Source: Streptomyces sp. DH12 (GTDB lineage: Bacteria > Actinomycetota > Actinomycetes > Streptomycetales > Streptomycetaceae). From it: 64,000 nt of DNA. The position numbers and the translations under genes were made by a program. Positions 1 to 8,706 of this stretch are shown piece after piece. Each line of letters begins with the position of its first letter. Position 1 is the stretch's first letter. A model generated the notes under the pieces. The model made no database searches. It was given only the letters and a program-made list of their open reading frames with translations, and was not told the origin of the DNA. Location of the stretch: the NCBI RefSeq assembly GCF_020873895.1, contig NZ_JAHWGT010000012.1:1-64000 (forward strand), written 5' to 3'.

Positions 1-533
1 GGGGGGGGGGGGGCCGGTGTGGGATTCGGGGTGGCGCCGGGCCCGGGGGTGGGCTGCCCGGTGGGGCGGCCGGTGGGGACCGGCGTCGTACCGGGGGCGG
101 CGGAGCACGCGACCGCGTCGATGAGGCAGCCCGTCGGGTCGCCCGCCGCGCCGCCGTCCGCGCCGGTGACGAAACCGACGCCGACCGAGGCACCGGGCGC
201 CAGATCCCGGTTCCAGCTCTCGGGCTCCACCGTCACGTGCCGCCCCTCGACGGTGTGCCGGCCGTTCCACAGCGAGTTCAGACGCGTACCGGCGGGCAGG
301 TCGAACTCCAGCTTCCATCCCGAACGCGTCACCCCGGTGGTGTTGGTGACGACGTACTGGCCGGTGTACCCGCCCGCCCAGGCGCTGGTCCGGGTGTACG
401 CGGCGCTGACGCCGGCGGCCTGCGCCGTGCCGGTGAAGGCGAACGCCGCACCCGCGGCCACCGCCGCCGCGACCAGCGCGCCGACCGCCTTCGCCCTGCC
501 GCCGGCCCTGCGCCGGTGCGTGGTCGTTCCCAT
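1..533 (-). CDS. Secreted CBM2 carbohydrate-binding protein, 3' part cut by window edge
   Basis: Reading on the minus strand from ATG at 533 gives a basic N-terminus, a hydrophobic stretch and an AQAAG-like cleavage site at about residues 40-42, so the protein is secreted. Residues of about 43-140 look like a family 2 cellulose/chitin-binding module: a Trp near the start, a TGQYVVTN strand, GWKLEF and LWNG. A Pro/Thr-rich linker follows and runs off the window, where the leading G run encodes prolines. The catalytic domain is not seen; family relatives carry a chitinase, cellulase or LPMO after such a linker. The gene lies 132 nt downstream of the histidine kinase on the same strand. Confidence 0.8.
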   Translation of the reverse strand, partial: MGTTTHRRRAGGRAKAVGALVAAAVAAGAAFAFTGTAQAAGVSAAYTRTSAWAGGYTGQYVVTNTTGVTRSGWKLEFDLPAGTRLNSLWNGRHTVEGRHVTVEPESWNRDLAPGASVGVGFVTGADGGAAGDPTGCLIDAVACSAAPGTTPVPTGRPTGQPTPGPGATPNPTPAPPP

Positions 534-665
534 CGATGTGCCTGCCTCGTGTCCGGGTGGGGGGTGGGTGCGGCAGCACGCTAGCCGCCACCCACCGGAC
601 AAACCGCCCCCCAGGCACGGGACTCGGGGATCTTAGGCTCCGCTTAAGGAAGCCATGGGCGTGGA

Positions 666-2078
666 TTAAAGGTGGGTGCCGGGGCGGGGGCGGGGTGCGG
701 CTCGCTGGCCGCGTCGGCCGCGCCGTCCGCGTCGTACGCCCGGCCCCGGGCGGCTGCCGTCGAAGCCGAGCCGGACCCGCACCTCCGTACCGCCCAGGAC
801 GGAGCGGCCGATGCGGACGTCGCCGCCCGTCGACTCGGCGACCCGGCGCACGATGTCCAGTCCGAGCCCCGTCGAGCCGTCCCGGGCGCCGCTGTTGCCG
901 CGGGCCAGGGCTGCGCGCGGGTCGGCGATGCCGGGCCCGGCGTCCGAGACGAGGACGATGACGGCGTCGTCGCCGTTGTGGACGTCGACCGAGAAGGCGG
1001 CACCCTCGGGTGTGTGCCGGAAGACGTTGCCGAGCAGCGCGTCCAGCGCCGCGGCCAGGTCGGGGCGGGCGACCGGGACCCGTACCGCCCGCTCCACGCC
1101 GGCCAGCCGCACCCTGCGGCCCTCGTCCTCGGCGAGCGCCGACCAGAACGCCATCCGGTCGCGGACCACCTCGGAGACGTCGCAGCCGCCGCCCGGCCCC
1201 GCCGCCCGCGTCTGCGGCCGCGCCTCCCGCGCGGTGCGGATGATCGTGTCGACCTCCCGTTCCAACTGCTCGACGGCCGCCCGCGTCTGGTCGGCGGCGG
1301 GCCCCTCGCCGAGGGAGGCGGCGTTCAGACGCAGCACCGTGAGCGGGGTGCGCAGCCGGTGCGACAGGTCGGCGGCCAGCTCCCGCTCGTTGGCGAGGAG
1401 CCGCACGACCTGGTCGGCCATCGAGTTGAACGCGACGGCCGCCGCCCGCAGTTCGGCCGGCCCGTCCTCCGGTACGCGCGCGCCGAGCCGCCCCTCGCCG
1501 AGGTCGTGGGCGGCGCGGGCGAGGCGCTGCGCGGGCCGCACCGTCCGTACGCCGAGCCGGTCGGCGACGGCGACCGACCCGATGACGAGCGCGACGCCGA
1601 CCCCGGCGAGCACCAGCCAGGCCGTGGTGAGGCCGCGGGTCAGCTCGCCCTCGGGGACGAACACCTCGACGACGGCGATCTGCCCGGTGCCGAGCGCGGT
1701 GGGCTGGAGCAGGACCGAGCCGCCGGCCACGTCCGTCACCGAGGCGCGCGGCACCCGCCGTACGGTGTCCAGGTCCGCGGCCGTGGCCCGCCCCGCGCCG
1801 ATCCGCACGGCGCTCGCGGCGGGCCGGCCGGGCGGGGCGGGTACGTGGACGGCCATGCGGCCGTCGGCGCCCGCCTGGGTGGAGGCGACGGCCCGCTCCA
1901 GCGCGGCCCGGTCGGTGGTGATGGAGAGGGTGGGGCCGATCGCGGCGGCCTGCCGCTCGGCGTTGCCGAAGGCCCGGTCGCGGGCCAGCTCCTGGGTCAC
2001 CATCCCGAGGGGGACGGCGAAGGCGATGACCACCATCGTCGTGACCGCCAGCGCCACCTTGACCAGCGCCCACCTCAC
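666..2078 (-). CDS. Sensor histidine kinase
   Basis: About 470 aa. Two membrane segments (about residues 5-28 and 150-172) flank an extracytoplasmic sensor region. A HAMP-like linker follows, then the phosphoacceptor box ELAADLSHRLRTPL with His near 240, and a C-terminal HATPase with DAGPGIAD (G1) and GLGLDIVRR (G2). The GTG start at 2078 overlaps the TGA stop of the response regulator in a GTGA junction, so the pair is translationally coupled and should be cognate. The signal sensed cannot be read from sequence. Confidence 0.9.
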   Translation of the reverse strand: MRWALVKVALAVTTMVVIAFAVPLGMVTQELARDRAFGNAERQAAAIGPTLSITTDRAALERAVASTQAGADGRMAVHVPAPPGRPAASAVRIGAGRATAADLDTVRRVPRASVTDVAGGSVLLQPTALGTGQIAVVEVFVPEGELTRGLTTAWLVLAGVGVALVIGSVAVADRLGVRTVRPAQRLARAAHDLGEGRLGARVPEDGPAELRAAAVAFNSMADQVVRLLANERELAADLSHRLRTPLTVLRLNAASLGEGPAADQTRAAVEQLEREVDTIIRTAREARPQTRAAGPGGGCDVSEVVRDRMAFWSALAEDEGRRVRLAGVERAVRVPVARPDLAAALDALLGNVFRHTPEGAAFSVDVHNGDDAVIVLVSDAGPGIADPRAALARGNSGARDGSTGLGLDIVRRVAESTGGDVRIGRSVLGGTEVRVRLGFDGSRPGPGVRRGRRGRRGQRAAPRPRPGTHL

Positions 2079-2764
2079 CGGGGCGGCTCCAGCTTCACCC
2101 CGACGCCCCGCAGGGTGTGCAGGTAGCGGGGGCGGGCGGCGGTCTCGCCCAGTTTCCGGCGCAGCCACGACAGGTGGACGTCGATGGTCTGGTCGTCCCC
2201 GTACGCCTGCTGCCACACCTCGGCGAGCAGCTCCCGGCGCGGGACGACGACGCCGGGCCGCCCGGCGAGGAAGGCGAGCAGGTCGAACTCCCGGCGGGTC
2301 AGGTCCAGGTGGCGGCCGTCGAGCTCGGCGCGGCGGCGCAGCGGGTCGACGGCGAGACCGCCCACCCGGAGCACCGCGTCCGGGACGCCCTCCCCGGCGC
2401 CGCCCCGCGCGCGCCGCAGGACGGCGGCGATCCGCGCGGACAGGTGCTCCACGGAGAACGGCTTGGTGAGGTAGTCGTCGGCGCCGTCGTTGAGGAGCCG
2501 GACGATCCCCGCCTCGTCGTCCCGGGCCGTCGCGATGATCACCGGTACGTCGGTGACGCCGCGCAGCATCTTGAGCGCCTCCGCCCCGTCCAGGTCGGGC
2601 AGACCGAGGTCGAGGATGACCACGTCGAACCGGTTGTGGGCCACCTCGCGCAGCGCCTCCAGGGCCGTGCCGACGCTCCGCACGGTGTGGGAGGCGTCGG
2701 TCAGGTGCCGGATGAGGGCGGAGCGCACGAACTGGTCGTCCTCGACCACGAGCACACTTGCCAT
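2075..2764 (-). CDS. OmpR/PhoB-family response regulator
   Basis: 229 aa from ATG at 2764; a GTG three codons upstream is an alternative. The receiver domain starts SVLVVEDDQ with paired acidic residues, has the phosphoacceptor Asp in ILDLGLPD (about residue 52) and Lys in LTKPF. The C-terminal half is a winged helix: LDLTRREFDLLAFL, then the recognition helix TIDVHLSWLRRKL. It is transcribed first, with the kinase overlapping its stop codon. It is divergent from the Pro/Ser-rich membrane protein at 2834. Confidence 0.93.
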   Translation of the reverse strand: MASVLVVEDDQFVRSALIRHLTDASHTVRSVGTALEALREVAHNRFDVVILDLGLPDLDGAEALKMLRGVTDVPVIIATARDDEAGIVRLLNDGADDYLTKPFSVEHLSARIAAVLRRARGGAGEGVPDAVLRVGGLAVDPLRRRAELDGRHLDLTRREFDLLAFLAGRPGVVVPRRELLAEVWQQAYGDDQTIDVHLSWLRRKLGETAARPRYLHTLRGVGVKLEPPR

Positions 2765-2833
2765 GGGCGGCACCGTACGCCATCAGGCGGAATGAGGGGG
2801 ACCGGTGTTGACGCCGTGGCGGCGTGGTGCAGT

Positions 2834-3439
2834 ATGGCCCCGATGCGAAGAGGACTCGTCCAGGCCCTGGCGTGGTCGTCCGCCACGGGCGCGGCGGTCA
2901 CTCTCTCGTGGTGGGGCGTGCACACGGTGCTGGCGGGGAGCGTGTACGACCGGCCGAGCGCCCTGCCGCTCGCCGCGCCGGGTGACGACGCCCCGGCCAC
3001 CGCGCCGCCGGCGCCGCCGCGTTCGGCGTCCCGGCCGGGCCCGGGAGCCCCCGCGCCGTCCGCCTCCACCTCCGCCTCCTCGTCGCCGTCCGCCCCGGCG
3101 GGCCGCCCGTCGGGGCGGCCCCCGTCGTCGGCGCCCGCGGACCCGGGCGGCTCGCCGTCCGCCCGGCGGCCCGCCCCCGCACCGTCGGCATCCGCGCCGG
3201 GTACGGCGACGGGCACGGTCCGCAGCTACGCCGTCGACGGCGGGCGGGTGGCGTTCGACCTGGGCGAGACGTCGGCCGAACTCGTCTCGGCGACCCCGGC
3301 GTCCGGGTGGCGGATGCAGGTGTGGAAGCACGACTCCTGGATCCGCGTCACGTTCACCCGGGACGGCCGGGAGGTCTCCGCGTTCTGCGTCTGGCACGAC
3401 GGCCCGCCCCGCGTGGAGATCGACGAGCGCGACACGTAG
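2834..3439 (+). CDS. Membrane-anchored Pro/Ser/Ala-rich protein with small C-terminal domain, function unknown
   Basis: About 201 aa. One hydrophobic segment near the N-terminus (ALAWSSATGAAVTLSWWGVHTVL) is followed by about 90 residues of Pro/Ser/Ala low complexity, then a compact C-terminal region of about 65 residues (GTVRSYAVDGGRVAFDLG to DGPPRVEIDERD). The layout suggests a surface-exposed domain on a wall-spanning stalk. The start is uncertain: ATG 2834, ATG 2843 or GTG 2816 are all in frame and none has an ideally spaced Shine-Dalgarno. It is divergent from the two-component operon, so that system may control it; this is inference only. Confidence 0.6.
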   Translation: MAPMRRGLVQALAWSSATGAAVTLSWWGVHTVLAGSVYDRPSALPLAAPGDDAPATAPPAPPRSASRPGPGAPAPSASTSASSSPSAPAGRPSGRPPSSAPADPGGSPSARRPAPAPSASAPGTATGTVRSYAVDGGRVAFDLGETSAELVSATPASGWRMQVWKHDSWIRVTFTRDGREVSAFCVWHDGPPRVEIDERDT

Positions 3440-3602
3440 GCGGGGCGGGGGTACGGACACCGGGCCGGGTACGCAACGGCACTTGCACCGGCCGCACCCG
3501 CCGGCACCCGCCGCGTGCACCGGCGGGGACGGGCACCGGCACCGGGACCGGCCGGTCGTACGGCCCGGGCGCGTACCGGCCGCGGGGCCGTCCGGGCGTC
3601 CG

Positions 3603-5354
3603 TCAGCCCGCCGCGCCGAAGACCTGCGTCCACCACGGGCCGCCCGAGGCGTCGTGCCGGCCGACGCCCAGCTCCTTGAACGAGCAATTGAGGATGTTCG
3701 CGCGGTGGCCGGGGCTGTTCATCCACGACTCCATGACGGCCTCGGGGCTCTGCTGGCCGCGGGCGATGTTCTCGCCGTACGTGCTCCACCGGTACCCGGC
3801 GGCGGTGATGCGGTCGCCGGGGTCGGTGCCGTCCGGGGAGCTGTGGTCGAAGTAGTCGCGGGCGTCCATGTCCTCGGAGTGCCGCAGGGCGGCCGTGTCG
3901 AGCAGGCCGTTTCGGGAGACCGGGCCGCAGCCGGCGCGTGCGCGCTCGGCGTTGACGAGCGCGGTCACCCGGTCGCCGGACGACCCGTCGCCGCCCGAGG
4001 GCCGGGTGGCGCTGTACCGGCGGCCCGTTCCCCCGGAGCCGTCGGTGTCGTCGCGCCCGGGGGCGGGGGTGGTGGCGCGCGCGGGCGGGGTGGCGGCGCG
4101 GCCGGGCGCGGCGGAGGGGCCGGCCGGCGCCGAGGGCTTCGCCGAGGCGGACGCCGACGCGGACGCGGAGAGGGACGGGGAGGGGGACGCGGAGGACGGC
4201 GCCGCCGACGCGCTCGGGCTCGGCCCGGTCGGGGCCGCGGGTGGGAGGGAGCCCACCGCGACGGACCGGGCGCCGCCGTCCCCGGGCAGCGCCGACTGCA
4301 CGCGCACGGCGTCGGCGTCGCCGTCCCCGGGCAGCAGTACCACCCCGGTCACCGCGCCCGCGCCGACCAGCAGCGCCACCGCGGCGCCCGCGGCCGTACG
4401 GCGGCGGCGCGCCCGTGCGGCGCCGCGCTGCGCCGCCCGGCCGCCGACGACGACCGCCGGACCGGCCCCCGGACCGGCCGCCCGGCCGTGCGCCGTACCC
4501 GCCGCCGGGGCTCCCGCCGCGCTGACGGCCGGGGTGGCGGCGGTGGTCTCCGCGAGGGACGGGCCTCCACCGCCCGGCAGCGCCGCCAGCAGCCCGGCCG
4601 CCACCGGCACGAGGCCGAGCCCGGCGAGCAGGCCCTCGGCGGGCACCAGCCCGGCCTCGTACCCGGAGCAGACCGTGCAGTCGCGCACGTGCCGCGCCAG
4701 CCGCTTGCGCCACAGCGCCGACGGCGCCCCGTCCCAGGGGCCGAGCACGTCGTCGAGGAGCACGCACCGCGGCACCGCCGCCAGGGCGCGCACCACCAGC
4801 CGTGCCGTCTCCAACCGGCCCTTGGTGCGCTGCACCCGTACGGCGGTGTGCTGCGGCGACAGCTCCAGCGCGGCGGCCACCTCGGCGCGGGTGAGGCGGC
4901 CCGCCGCCTCCAGCCACCACAGCGACAGCAGCTCCCGGTCGTCGGGGTCGAGCCACCGCGTCGCCTCGGCGACCTCGCGGCGCTGACCGGACAGGCCCAG
5001 CCGGACGATGGTCAGGTCCACGAAGTCCGCGCCGGGGTCCGCGACCTGCTGGACCCGGTCCGGTTCCACCGCCACCGCGCCGGTCCGCCGCGCCGCGTGG
5101 TGGGCGCGTATCGAGTTCATGGTGATGGCCACGAGCCACGGCCGGAAGCGGTCGGGGTCACGCAGGGCGTCGAGTCCCCTCAGGGCCCGGATCAGCGACT
5201 CCTGGACGACGTCGTCCACGTCGGCGTGGCCGTTCAGGGCCCGTCCGACGATGTTGTAGACGAGGGGGAGGTAGGCGGCGATCAGCCGGTCCTGCGCCCA
5301 TGACTCCCCCTGCTGCGCCGCTTCGACCACCGCGGCTTCCCGTTCCCTGTGCAC
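3603..5354 (-). CDS. ECF-type sigma factor fused to zinc-finger motif, membrane segment and extracellular CAP domain
   Basis: 583 aa. Residues of about 20-85 match sigma-70 region 2 (DVDDVVQESLIRALRGL, RPWLVAITMN) and about 130-190 region 4 (LTRAEVAAALELSPQHTAVRVQR). Next is an HxxxCxxC motif (H222, C226, C229) of the kind found in ZAS anti-sigma factors, a membrane helix at about 320-342 preceded by Arg residues, a long Ser/Ala/Pro stalk, and a CAP/SCP-PR1 domain at about 461-583 (VNAERARAGC, GENIARG, SPGHRANIL). The GTG start at 5354 follows GAGGGG at good spacing. The order suggests a sigma factor tethered and perhaps inhibited in cis until an outside signal frees it. Confidence 0.85.
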   Translation of the reverse strand: MHREREAAVVEAAQQGESWAQDRLIAAYLPLVYNIVGRALNGHADVDDVVQESLIRALRGLDALRDPDRFRPWLVAITMNSIRAHHAARRTGAVAVEPDRVQQVADPGADFVDLTIVRLGLSGQRREVAEATRWLDPDDRELLSLWWLEAAGRLTRAEVAAALELSPQHTAVRVQRTKGRLETARLVVRALAAVPRCVLLDDVLGPWDGAPSALWRKRLARHVRDCTVCSGYEAGLVPAEGLLAGLGLVPVAAGLLAALPGGGGPSLAETTAATPAVSAAGAPAAGTAHGRAAGPGAGPAVVVGGRAAQRGAARARRRRTAAGAAVALLVGAGAVTGVVLLPGDGDADAVRVQSALPGDGGARSVAVGSLPPAAPTGPSPSASAAPSSASPSPSLSASASASASAKPSAPAGPSAAPGRAATPPARATTPAPGRDDTDGSGGTGRRYSATRPSGGDGSSGDRVTALVNAERARAGCGPVSRNGLLDTAALRHSEDMDARDYFDHSSPDGTDPGDRITAAGYRWSTYGENIARGQQSPEAVMESWMNSPGHRANILNCSFKELGVGRHDASGGPWWTQVFGAAG

Positions 5355-6018
5355 GTCGCGCCCCTCACTGTCCCCGGGCGGCGCCCGGTCCTCGTTCGTC
5401 TGGCACGAGGGGAGACCCGGCGGCGGGGCGCGGATAACAGAAATGACGGGAACCGCGAAAACCCGTCCGGAAACCGAACCGACGTGCAGGGGCGGCCCGT
5501 CCGGGACGCCGGGCCCGGGGCCCCGTCGGCGCCCGCGGACGTCATGCCGTGCGTGGGACAGGGCGGGAGTACGACCGGGCACGATGGGCGAGGAGCCGTC
5601 GACGTGGGGCGAGTTGCTGCTCCACGCCGCCGTCGCGGCCCTCCCCACCGCCGTCGGCCGGGGCGTCGGTCCTCTCCCCCGTCGGCTGGCGACGTGGCCG
5701 ACGGCACCGCTGCGGCTCCGTCGGCGGGCGCGGTCCGCCGACCGCCGGCCCCTTCCGTCCGAGGGTTGCTGTCGTCGGTGCGGACCTCACTTCCGCAAGT
5801 GCTGCGTCGACGAGGCAGCGGTCAGGGCAAATGCGGTTCACGCGGGCCGGGTACGACGGAGAAGGCGTCGCCCCGAGCGGAAGCGGTGCCCTCTCCTCAC
5901 GTTTCGCCCACGTCTCCTTGCGGGCCGGCACGACGGATCAGCACTGCGGGAGCCCGGACAGGCCGTGCTCCCGCAGTGCGCCACCGGACGCAGATGACTT
6001 CTCCCGCAGCCGGTCGAC
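5355..6018. other. 664-nt gap without a convincing gene; possible gene remnant
   Basis: No reading frame on either strand has both a ribosome site and a recognisable product. From ATG 5584 (+) the first 30 codons read like a normal protein start (MGEEPSTWGELLLHAAVAAL), then turn into Arg-rich nonsense-like sequence, which could be a decayed gene. The left end carries the promoter and ribosome site of the sigma-CAP gene. The right end holds an inverted repeat listed separately. Confidence 0.5.
5941..5979 (-). terminator. Inverted repeat, probable terminator of the 6019-7270 unit
   Basis: Perfect 13-bp arms, GCACTGCGGGAGC and GCTCCCGCAGTGC, with a 13-nt loop, lie 40 nt after the stop of the 58-aa membrane protein. 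No clear U tract, as is common in streptomycetes. Confidence 0.65.
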
Positions 6019-6195
6019 TCACTCGCCCCGTCGTGAGGTGAGCTTGGCCCAGGCATACTCGAAGGCGATGGTGGCGCCGAGGACGAGCAGCACGGCCCAA
6101 TACCAGGCGAGGTCAAGCAGTACGGCCGCGATCAGTACCGTGAAGAAGATGATGGCCCAACCCCACCACGGCCTGGGGTATGACGGCTTGCTCAC
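6019..6195 (-). CDS. Small two-helix membrane protein, function unknown
   Basis: 58 aa. GTG at 6195 is preceded by AAGGA five bases upstream. The product is WWGWAIIFFTVLIAAVLLDL followed by WYWAVLLVLGATIAFEYAW, two adjacent membrane helices, with a short basic tail (KLTSRRGE). It lies 52 nt downstream of the secreted protein at 6248-7270 on the same strand, so they probably form an operon. I do not recognise the family. Confidence 0.75.
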   Translation of the reverse strand: MSKPSYPRPWWGWAIIFFTVLIAAVLLDLAWYWAVLLVLGATIAFEYAWAKLTSRRGE

Positions 6196-6247
6196 GATTT
6201 TCCTTACGTTCGATCCCGAGTTGCCCGGCCGCTCCGGGTGCTTGACC

Positions 6248-7270
6248 CTACTTGCAGTTTCCGCTGCTGACCTTGGTGAGCTTGCTGTTACGAGGCAGGA
6301 TCTTGGTCTGGTAGCACGTTCCGGCGTGGAGGCTCTTGTCCTTGATCTGGCTTCGGAGGAAGGCCCCCCAGTCCTTGACCGTCTTGTACCCGACAGCAGA
6401 GCAGATGGCCGTCGCAGCTCGCTTCAATCCAATGTGCGGAATCTTGTCCAGGACTGAGCAGCCGGCAAGGTTGGCGAAGTACCCGACGCTCCCCGCCGCG
6501 ATCGCGTAGGACTTCCACTCGTAACCCCACGCGTTGAAGTACGCACCCACACCAAACGTGATCTTGGGATCTGCGACCACGGGAAACGTGGTGTCCTCAG
6601 ACGTCTGCACCGTCTGGACGAGAGTGTTCCCTTCCAGCCGGTAACTGGTATCAATGGGTCGGCCGGTGGCGTCCTTGGCCCACGGCGCGTCGACCGTGGC
6701 GATCACCTCACCGATGCCGTCGACCTCCTGGCGGGCCAGAAGGTACCCTCCGTCCCCATCGTCGACCAGACGCACGTCATCCCCCAAGACCAGCGGGAAG
6801 CGCTGTTCCTGGGAGGCCGTGGAGTCCTTCAGGGTGACGAGCGTGCGGACGCCGCCATCGGAGGTCGCCTGGACGGCAAGGTCGGTTGCGTGGGCGACGT
6901 CCTTGTAGACAACGGTTCCGGACTCCGACGTCATGGCGGTGGCGCTTTCGGATGCTCCCTGGAGCGTCAGCGACACAGCATCGCCGGACGAGGCCTTGGC
7001 CTCAATCCGGCCTTCTGCGGTCGGCGGCATGATCACCGTCACACTGCCTTCGCCGGCACCGGTAACTGCCTTTGCGGCGAAGGACCCTTCGACGACCGGT
7101 TTGGTCACGTCGACGACTCCAGTCGCCTTCTCGACAACCAGCGCGGACGATCCCGTGCCCGCCGAGCGGACGGAGTCGGCCGAGGCGGGAGAGGCAGTCA
7201 CGATGAGCACCCCTGCCGAAAGCGCCGATATCCCGTTCAGAAGCATGGAAGAGCGTGCAGACGCGCGCAT
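6248..7270 (-). CDS. Secreted protein of unknown function with Cys-containing C-terminal domain
   Basis: 340 aa from ATG 7270, which has a GGGGGG ribosome site eight bases upstream; the in-frame TTG at 7288 is less likely. An N-terminal signal peptide ends near SPASA. The middle is acidic, beta-rich sequence with KATG, EAKAS and VVADP motifs. The last 110 residues hold four Cys (GCSVL, TAICSA, GTCYQ, GNCK) that could form disulfides. Codon choice uses A/T in third position more often than the neighbours, hinting at acquisition. It is followed by the 58-aa membrane protein. A secreted effector or wall-associated factor is possible, but there is no direct evidence. Confidence 0.75.
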   Translation of the reverse strand: MRASARSSMLLNGISALSAGVLIVTASPASADSVRSAGTGSSALVVEKATGVVDVTKPVVEGSFAAKAVTGAGEGSVTVIMPPTAEGRIEAKASSGDAVSLTLQGASESATAMTSESGTVVYKDVAHATDLAVQATSDGGVRTLVTLKDSTASQEQRFPLVLGDDVRLVDDGDGGYLLARQEVDGIGEVIATVDAPWAKDATGRPIDTSYRLEGNTLVQTVQTSEDTTFPVVADPKITFGVGAYFNAWGYEWKSYAIAAGSVGYFANLAGCSVLDKIPHIGLKRAATAICSAVGYKTVKDWGAFLRSQIKDKSLHAGTCYQTKILPRNSKLTKVSSGNCK

Positions 7271-7747
7271 CTTGTTTACCCCCCACAAGGAAACTTTCGT
7301 AACAACGAGGCCGCTTGGTCAGAGCGGCGGACGCCATGGTAGACATCGGGGGCACCGAAGTGATCACAGATTGAGCAAGATCAGAGGTTCGCTCAGCGTT
7401 CGGCAGTACCGCTTACGGCAAGGCGGGGTGGTCGATCCGCGATCCGCTCCACGATCGCCCGTGCCTCCGACAGCACCCGCCGCATCGACACCTGCTGCTC
7501 GTACCCCGCACCGACGGCATGGAGTTCCTTGAGCGCCTGACCGTCCACACCGCGGCCGACCGCTCCGGCAAGGGCCGCCTCCACCGACCACGCCCCCTCA
7601 CCGACTGGCCGCCGCTGGGGCCGTCGCGAACGGGCTGAAGCGGCCGGACCGGTCACCTGGCCCGGAACGCGGCGGTCACCACCGTGCGGACACGGCAGAA
7701 GTCCGGTTCCCGGGAGCCACCCGACCACCGGCGACGAGCGGCCGGAT
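7271..7747. other. 477-nt gap, at most a short coding fragment
   Basis: The right edge is the end of the spermidine-synthase-like gene, the left edge the promoter of the secreted-protein gene. The AT-richer stretch near 7280-7390 probably holds that promoter. One short minus-strand frame (7393-7584) is listed separately as doubtful. Confidence 0.5.
7393..7584 (-). CDS. Doubtful small ORF or gene remnant
   Basis: From GTG 7584 the frame encodes about 63 aa, VEAALAGAVGRGVDG then a helical, charged stretch (QQVSMRRVLSEARAIVERI). Composition and GC3 look protein-like, yet there is no clear ribosome site and no recognised family. The frame stays open upstream to 7728 with poor composition, as expected for the 3' end of a decayed gene. 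Confidence 0.25.
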   Translation of the reverse strand: MEAALAGAVGRGVDGQALKELHAVGAGYEQQVSMRRVLSEARAIVERIADRPPRLAVSGTAER

Positions 7748-8620
7748 CTAGGCGTCGAAGGCCGACGGCGGGGGCGGCGGGGAGGGCTTGGCGGAGGCGT
7801 CGGTGGTGGGGGTGGCGCCGCCGGTGAAGTCGGTGAGGGCGCGCCCGTGTTCGACCCGGCCGGGGTGCGGGTCGGTGGCGACGCGGCGGGTGAACTCCGC
7901 GACGGGCAGCGGGACGTCGGCCGCGACGAGGACCGCGTTGCCGAAGCGACGGCCCCGCAGCACGACGGGGTCGGCGGCGAGCGCCAGTTCGGGGAAGACG
8001 GCCGCCGCGGTCGCGATCTGGCCGCGCAGATGGGCCAGGGGCGGCCCGTCGGCGATGTTCGCGGCGTAGTGGCCGCCCGGCTTCAGCACGCGCCGCACGT
8101 CGGCCAGGAACTCGGTGCTGGTGAGGTGCGCGGGGGTGCGGGCGCCGCTGAAGACGTCCGCGACGACGAGGTCGGCCCACCCGTCGGGGAGCCGGCCGAG
8201 GCCGGCGCGCGCGTCGCCGCCCCGCACCCGTATCCGCGCGGCCGGGTCGAGGGGCAGGGCGCGGCGGACGAACTGCACGAGCGGCGCGTCGATCTCGACG
8301 ACCTGCTGCGTGGAGCGGGGCCGGGTCGCCGCGACGTACCGGGCGAGGGTGAGGGCGCCGCCGCCGAGGTGGACGGCGTGCAGGGGGCGGCCGGCGGGGG
8401 CGGCGAGGTCGATGACGTGGCCGAGGCGGCGCTGGTACGCGAAGTCGAGGTGGGCGGGGTCGTCGAGGTCGACGTGCGACTGGGGTGCGCCGTCCAGCAG
8501 CAGCGTCCAGGCGCGGGCCCGCTCGCGGTCGGGGACGAGTTCGGCGAGCCCGCCGTCGACGGTCTCGCTCAGGGTCTCCGGGGCCGCCGTACGCCCGCGC
8601 CGCTCTCTGTTCCTCGCCAC
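7748..8620 (-). CDS. Spermidine-synthase-like SAM-fold protein
   Basis: 290 aa from GTG 8620. The core is a Rossmann methyltransferase-like fold: HAVHLGGGALTLARY (nucleotide-binding glycine loop), VVEIDAPLVQF (acidic residue after strand 2), RVRGGDAR and DLVVADVFSGA, then LTSTEFLADVRRVLKPGGHYAANI. These match the polyamine synthase-like group; this class in actinomycetes often lacks a proven polyamine activity. The C-terminus is a short Pro/Ser tail. It stands alone, 86 nt from the ArsR gene. Confidence 0.8.
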   Translation of the reverse strand: MARNRERRGRTAAPETLSETVDGGLAELVPDRERARAWTLLLDGAPQSHVDLDDPAHLDFAYQRRLGHVIDLAAPAGRPLHAVHLGGGALTLARYVAATRPRSTQQVVEIDAPLVQFVRRALPLDPAARIRVRGGDARAGLGRLPDGWADLVVADVFSGARTPAHLTSTEFLADVRRVLKPGGHYAANIADGPPLAHLRGQIATAAAVFPELALAADPVVLRGRRFGNAVLVAADVPLPVAEFTRRVATDPHPGRVEHGRALTDFTGGATPTTDASAKPSPPPPPSAFDA

Positions 8621-8706
8621 AGGACCATTATCGGCCGCCCCCGCTTCCCCCCGCCCCGCGGGCCGGGGACGGGGGGCGGGGGGGCCGGGGCGGGGCGAGG
8701 GTGGCG

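Noticed and set aside
7393-7728. Transposase remnant between the secreted protein and the spermidine-synthase-like gene
   Set aside because: No DDE or HNH motif, no terminal inverted repeats and no target duplication can be seen.
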